DNA of 5,318 bases, from positions 7,844 through 13,161 of the forward strand of contig DDHL01000095.1 in the NCBI GenBank assembly GCA_002352945.1, read 5' to 3'. Shown piece after piece: positions 4,911 to 5,318 of the stretch. Below the pieces are notes generated by a model, which was not told the DNA's origin, did not search any database, and saw only the letters and a program-made list of their open reading frames with translations. Position 1 is the stretch's first letter; the number at the start of each line of letters is the position of its first letter. Both the position numbers and the translations under genes were made by a program. Origin of the DNA: Campylobacteraceae bacterium UBA1877 (GTDB lineage: Bacteria; Campylobacterota; Campylobacteria; Campylobacterales; Campylobacteraceae).

Positions 4911-5318
4911 CTACAAGCCCTCATTTAATGTATCAAGAAGGTTGGATTTTGCAATGCCATCTTCTGATCGAAACTCTGGAGAGAAGTTGTTTTCCACAAT
5001 GGGATCATTTTGAGATTGGGGCACATGGCATGATGAGCAGATGAAACGCTCGCCACTTAGGCTATCTCTCTCATGAATAACACTTACAACATCAGCTGTA
5101 TTAGTAATTTTTTTGCCGTCATATTTTAACTCTCCTTCATCATTTTGTACTTTTGGTCTAAAAGTAGCATAATGAGATGCAGGAATTGCAGTGGCACTAA
5201 CTGCTGGAGCAATTTCTGGAGAGTGGCAATCTAAACAAGCGTTATAATCCCTTGTAATTGGCAGCATTCCCTCAACATCATGGGGAATCATTGGCGGTGC
5301 ATTCTCAAAAGAGCGAGG
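4911..5318 (-). CDS. napB: NapB, diheme cytochrome c subunit of periplasmic nitrate reductase (5' end beyond window)
   Basis: Periplasmic small subunit that passes electrons to the catalytic NapA. The reading frame is open to the right edge, so the signal peptide and N-terminus are missing; 135 residues are visible. An ATG at 5291 is internal, since the residues before it (SFENAPP) belong to the conserved NapB block ending in PPMIPH. Two CxxCH heme sites are seen, CLDCH (visible residues 28-32) and CSSCH (94-98), and the likely distal axial histidines are H13 in IPHD and H49 in ASHY. RFICSSCHVPQ is the typical second-heme context. The TAG stop at 4911-4913 is 2 nt from the napF GTG. Upstream genes in this order would be napH, napG and napA. 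Confidence 0.93.
   Translation of the reverse strand, partial: PRSFENAPPMIPHDVEGMLPITRDYNACLDCHSPEIAPAVSATAIPASHYATFRPKVQNDEGELKYDGKKITNTADVVSVIHERDSLSGERFICSSCHVPQSQNDPIVENNFSPEFRSEDGIAKSNLLDTLNEGL

Overview
This window most likely comes from a low-GC member of the Campylobacterota (formerly Epsilonproteobacteria), perhaps a Sulfurimonas-, Sulfurospirillum- or Wolinella-like organism. The main evidence is the gene order napB-napF-napL-napD on the minus strand. It matches the 3' half of the napAGHBFLD cluster typical of that phylum, and napL is largely characteristic of it. AT-rich codon use, tight gene packing and GTG starts fit. Genus cannot be fixed from this sequence.

Left part (1-2543), oxyanion uptake. 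A TupB-type tungstate ABC permease, cut by the left edge, runs leftward from 494. Diverging from it and running rightward is a three-gene unit: tupA (periplasmic tungstate-binding protein), a second and divergent TupA-like binding protein, and a 70-residue Mop/molbindin protein. The 118-bp divergent region (495-612) holds a perfect TATAAT box inside two nested inverted repeats, a candidate metal-responsive operator. The unit ends in a strong hairpin terminator (2550-2588).

Right part (2587-5318), periplasmic nitrate reductase accessory genes, read leftward: the 3' end of napB (diheme cytochrome c), napF (four [4Fe-4S] cluster motifs), napL (exported beta-propeller) and napD (NapA signal-peptide chaperone), then an Aer-like PAS protein. 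Gaps are 2 and 9 nt and overlaps 8 and 4 nt, so this looks like one transcript with translational coupling. The two units converge at the terminator.

The parts plausibly work together. NapA carries a Mo-bisPGD cofactor, and the tup/mop genes import and bind molybdate or tungstate, so metal supply and sensing sit beside a molybdoenzyme cluster. The least ordinary items are the PAS protein's C-terminal segment that resembles a ribbon-helix-helix DNA-binding domain, the second TupA-like protein with a changed anion-binding loop, the nested dyad in the tupA promoter, and a 14-bp palindrome that recurs inside napF and builds the terminator.
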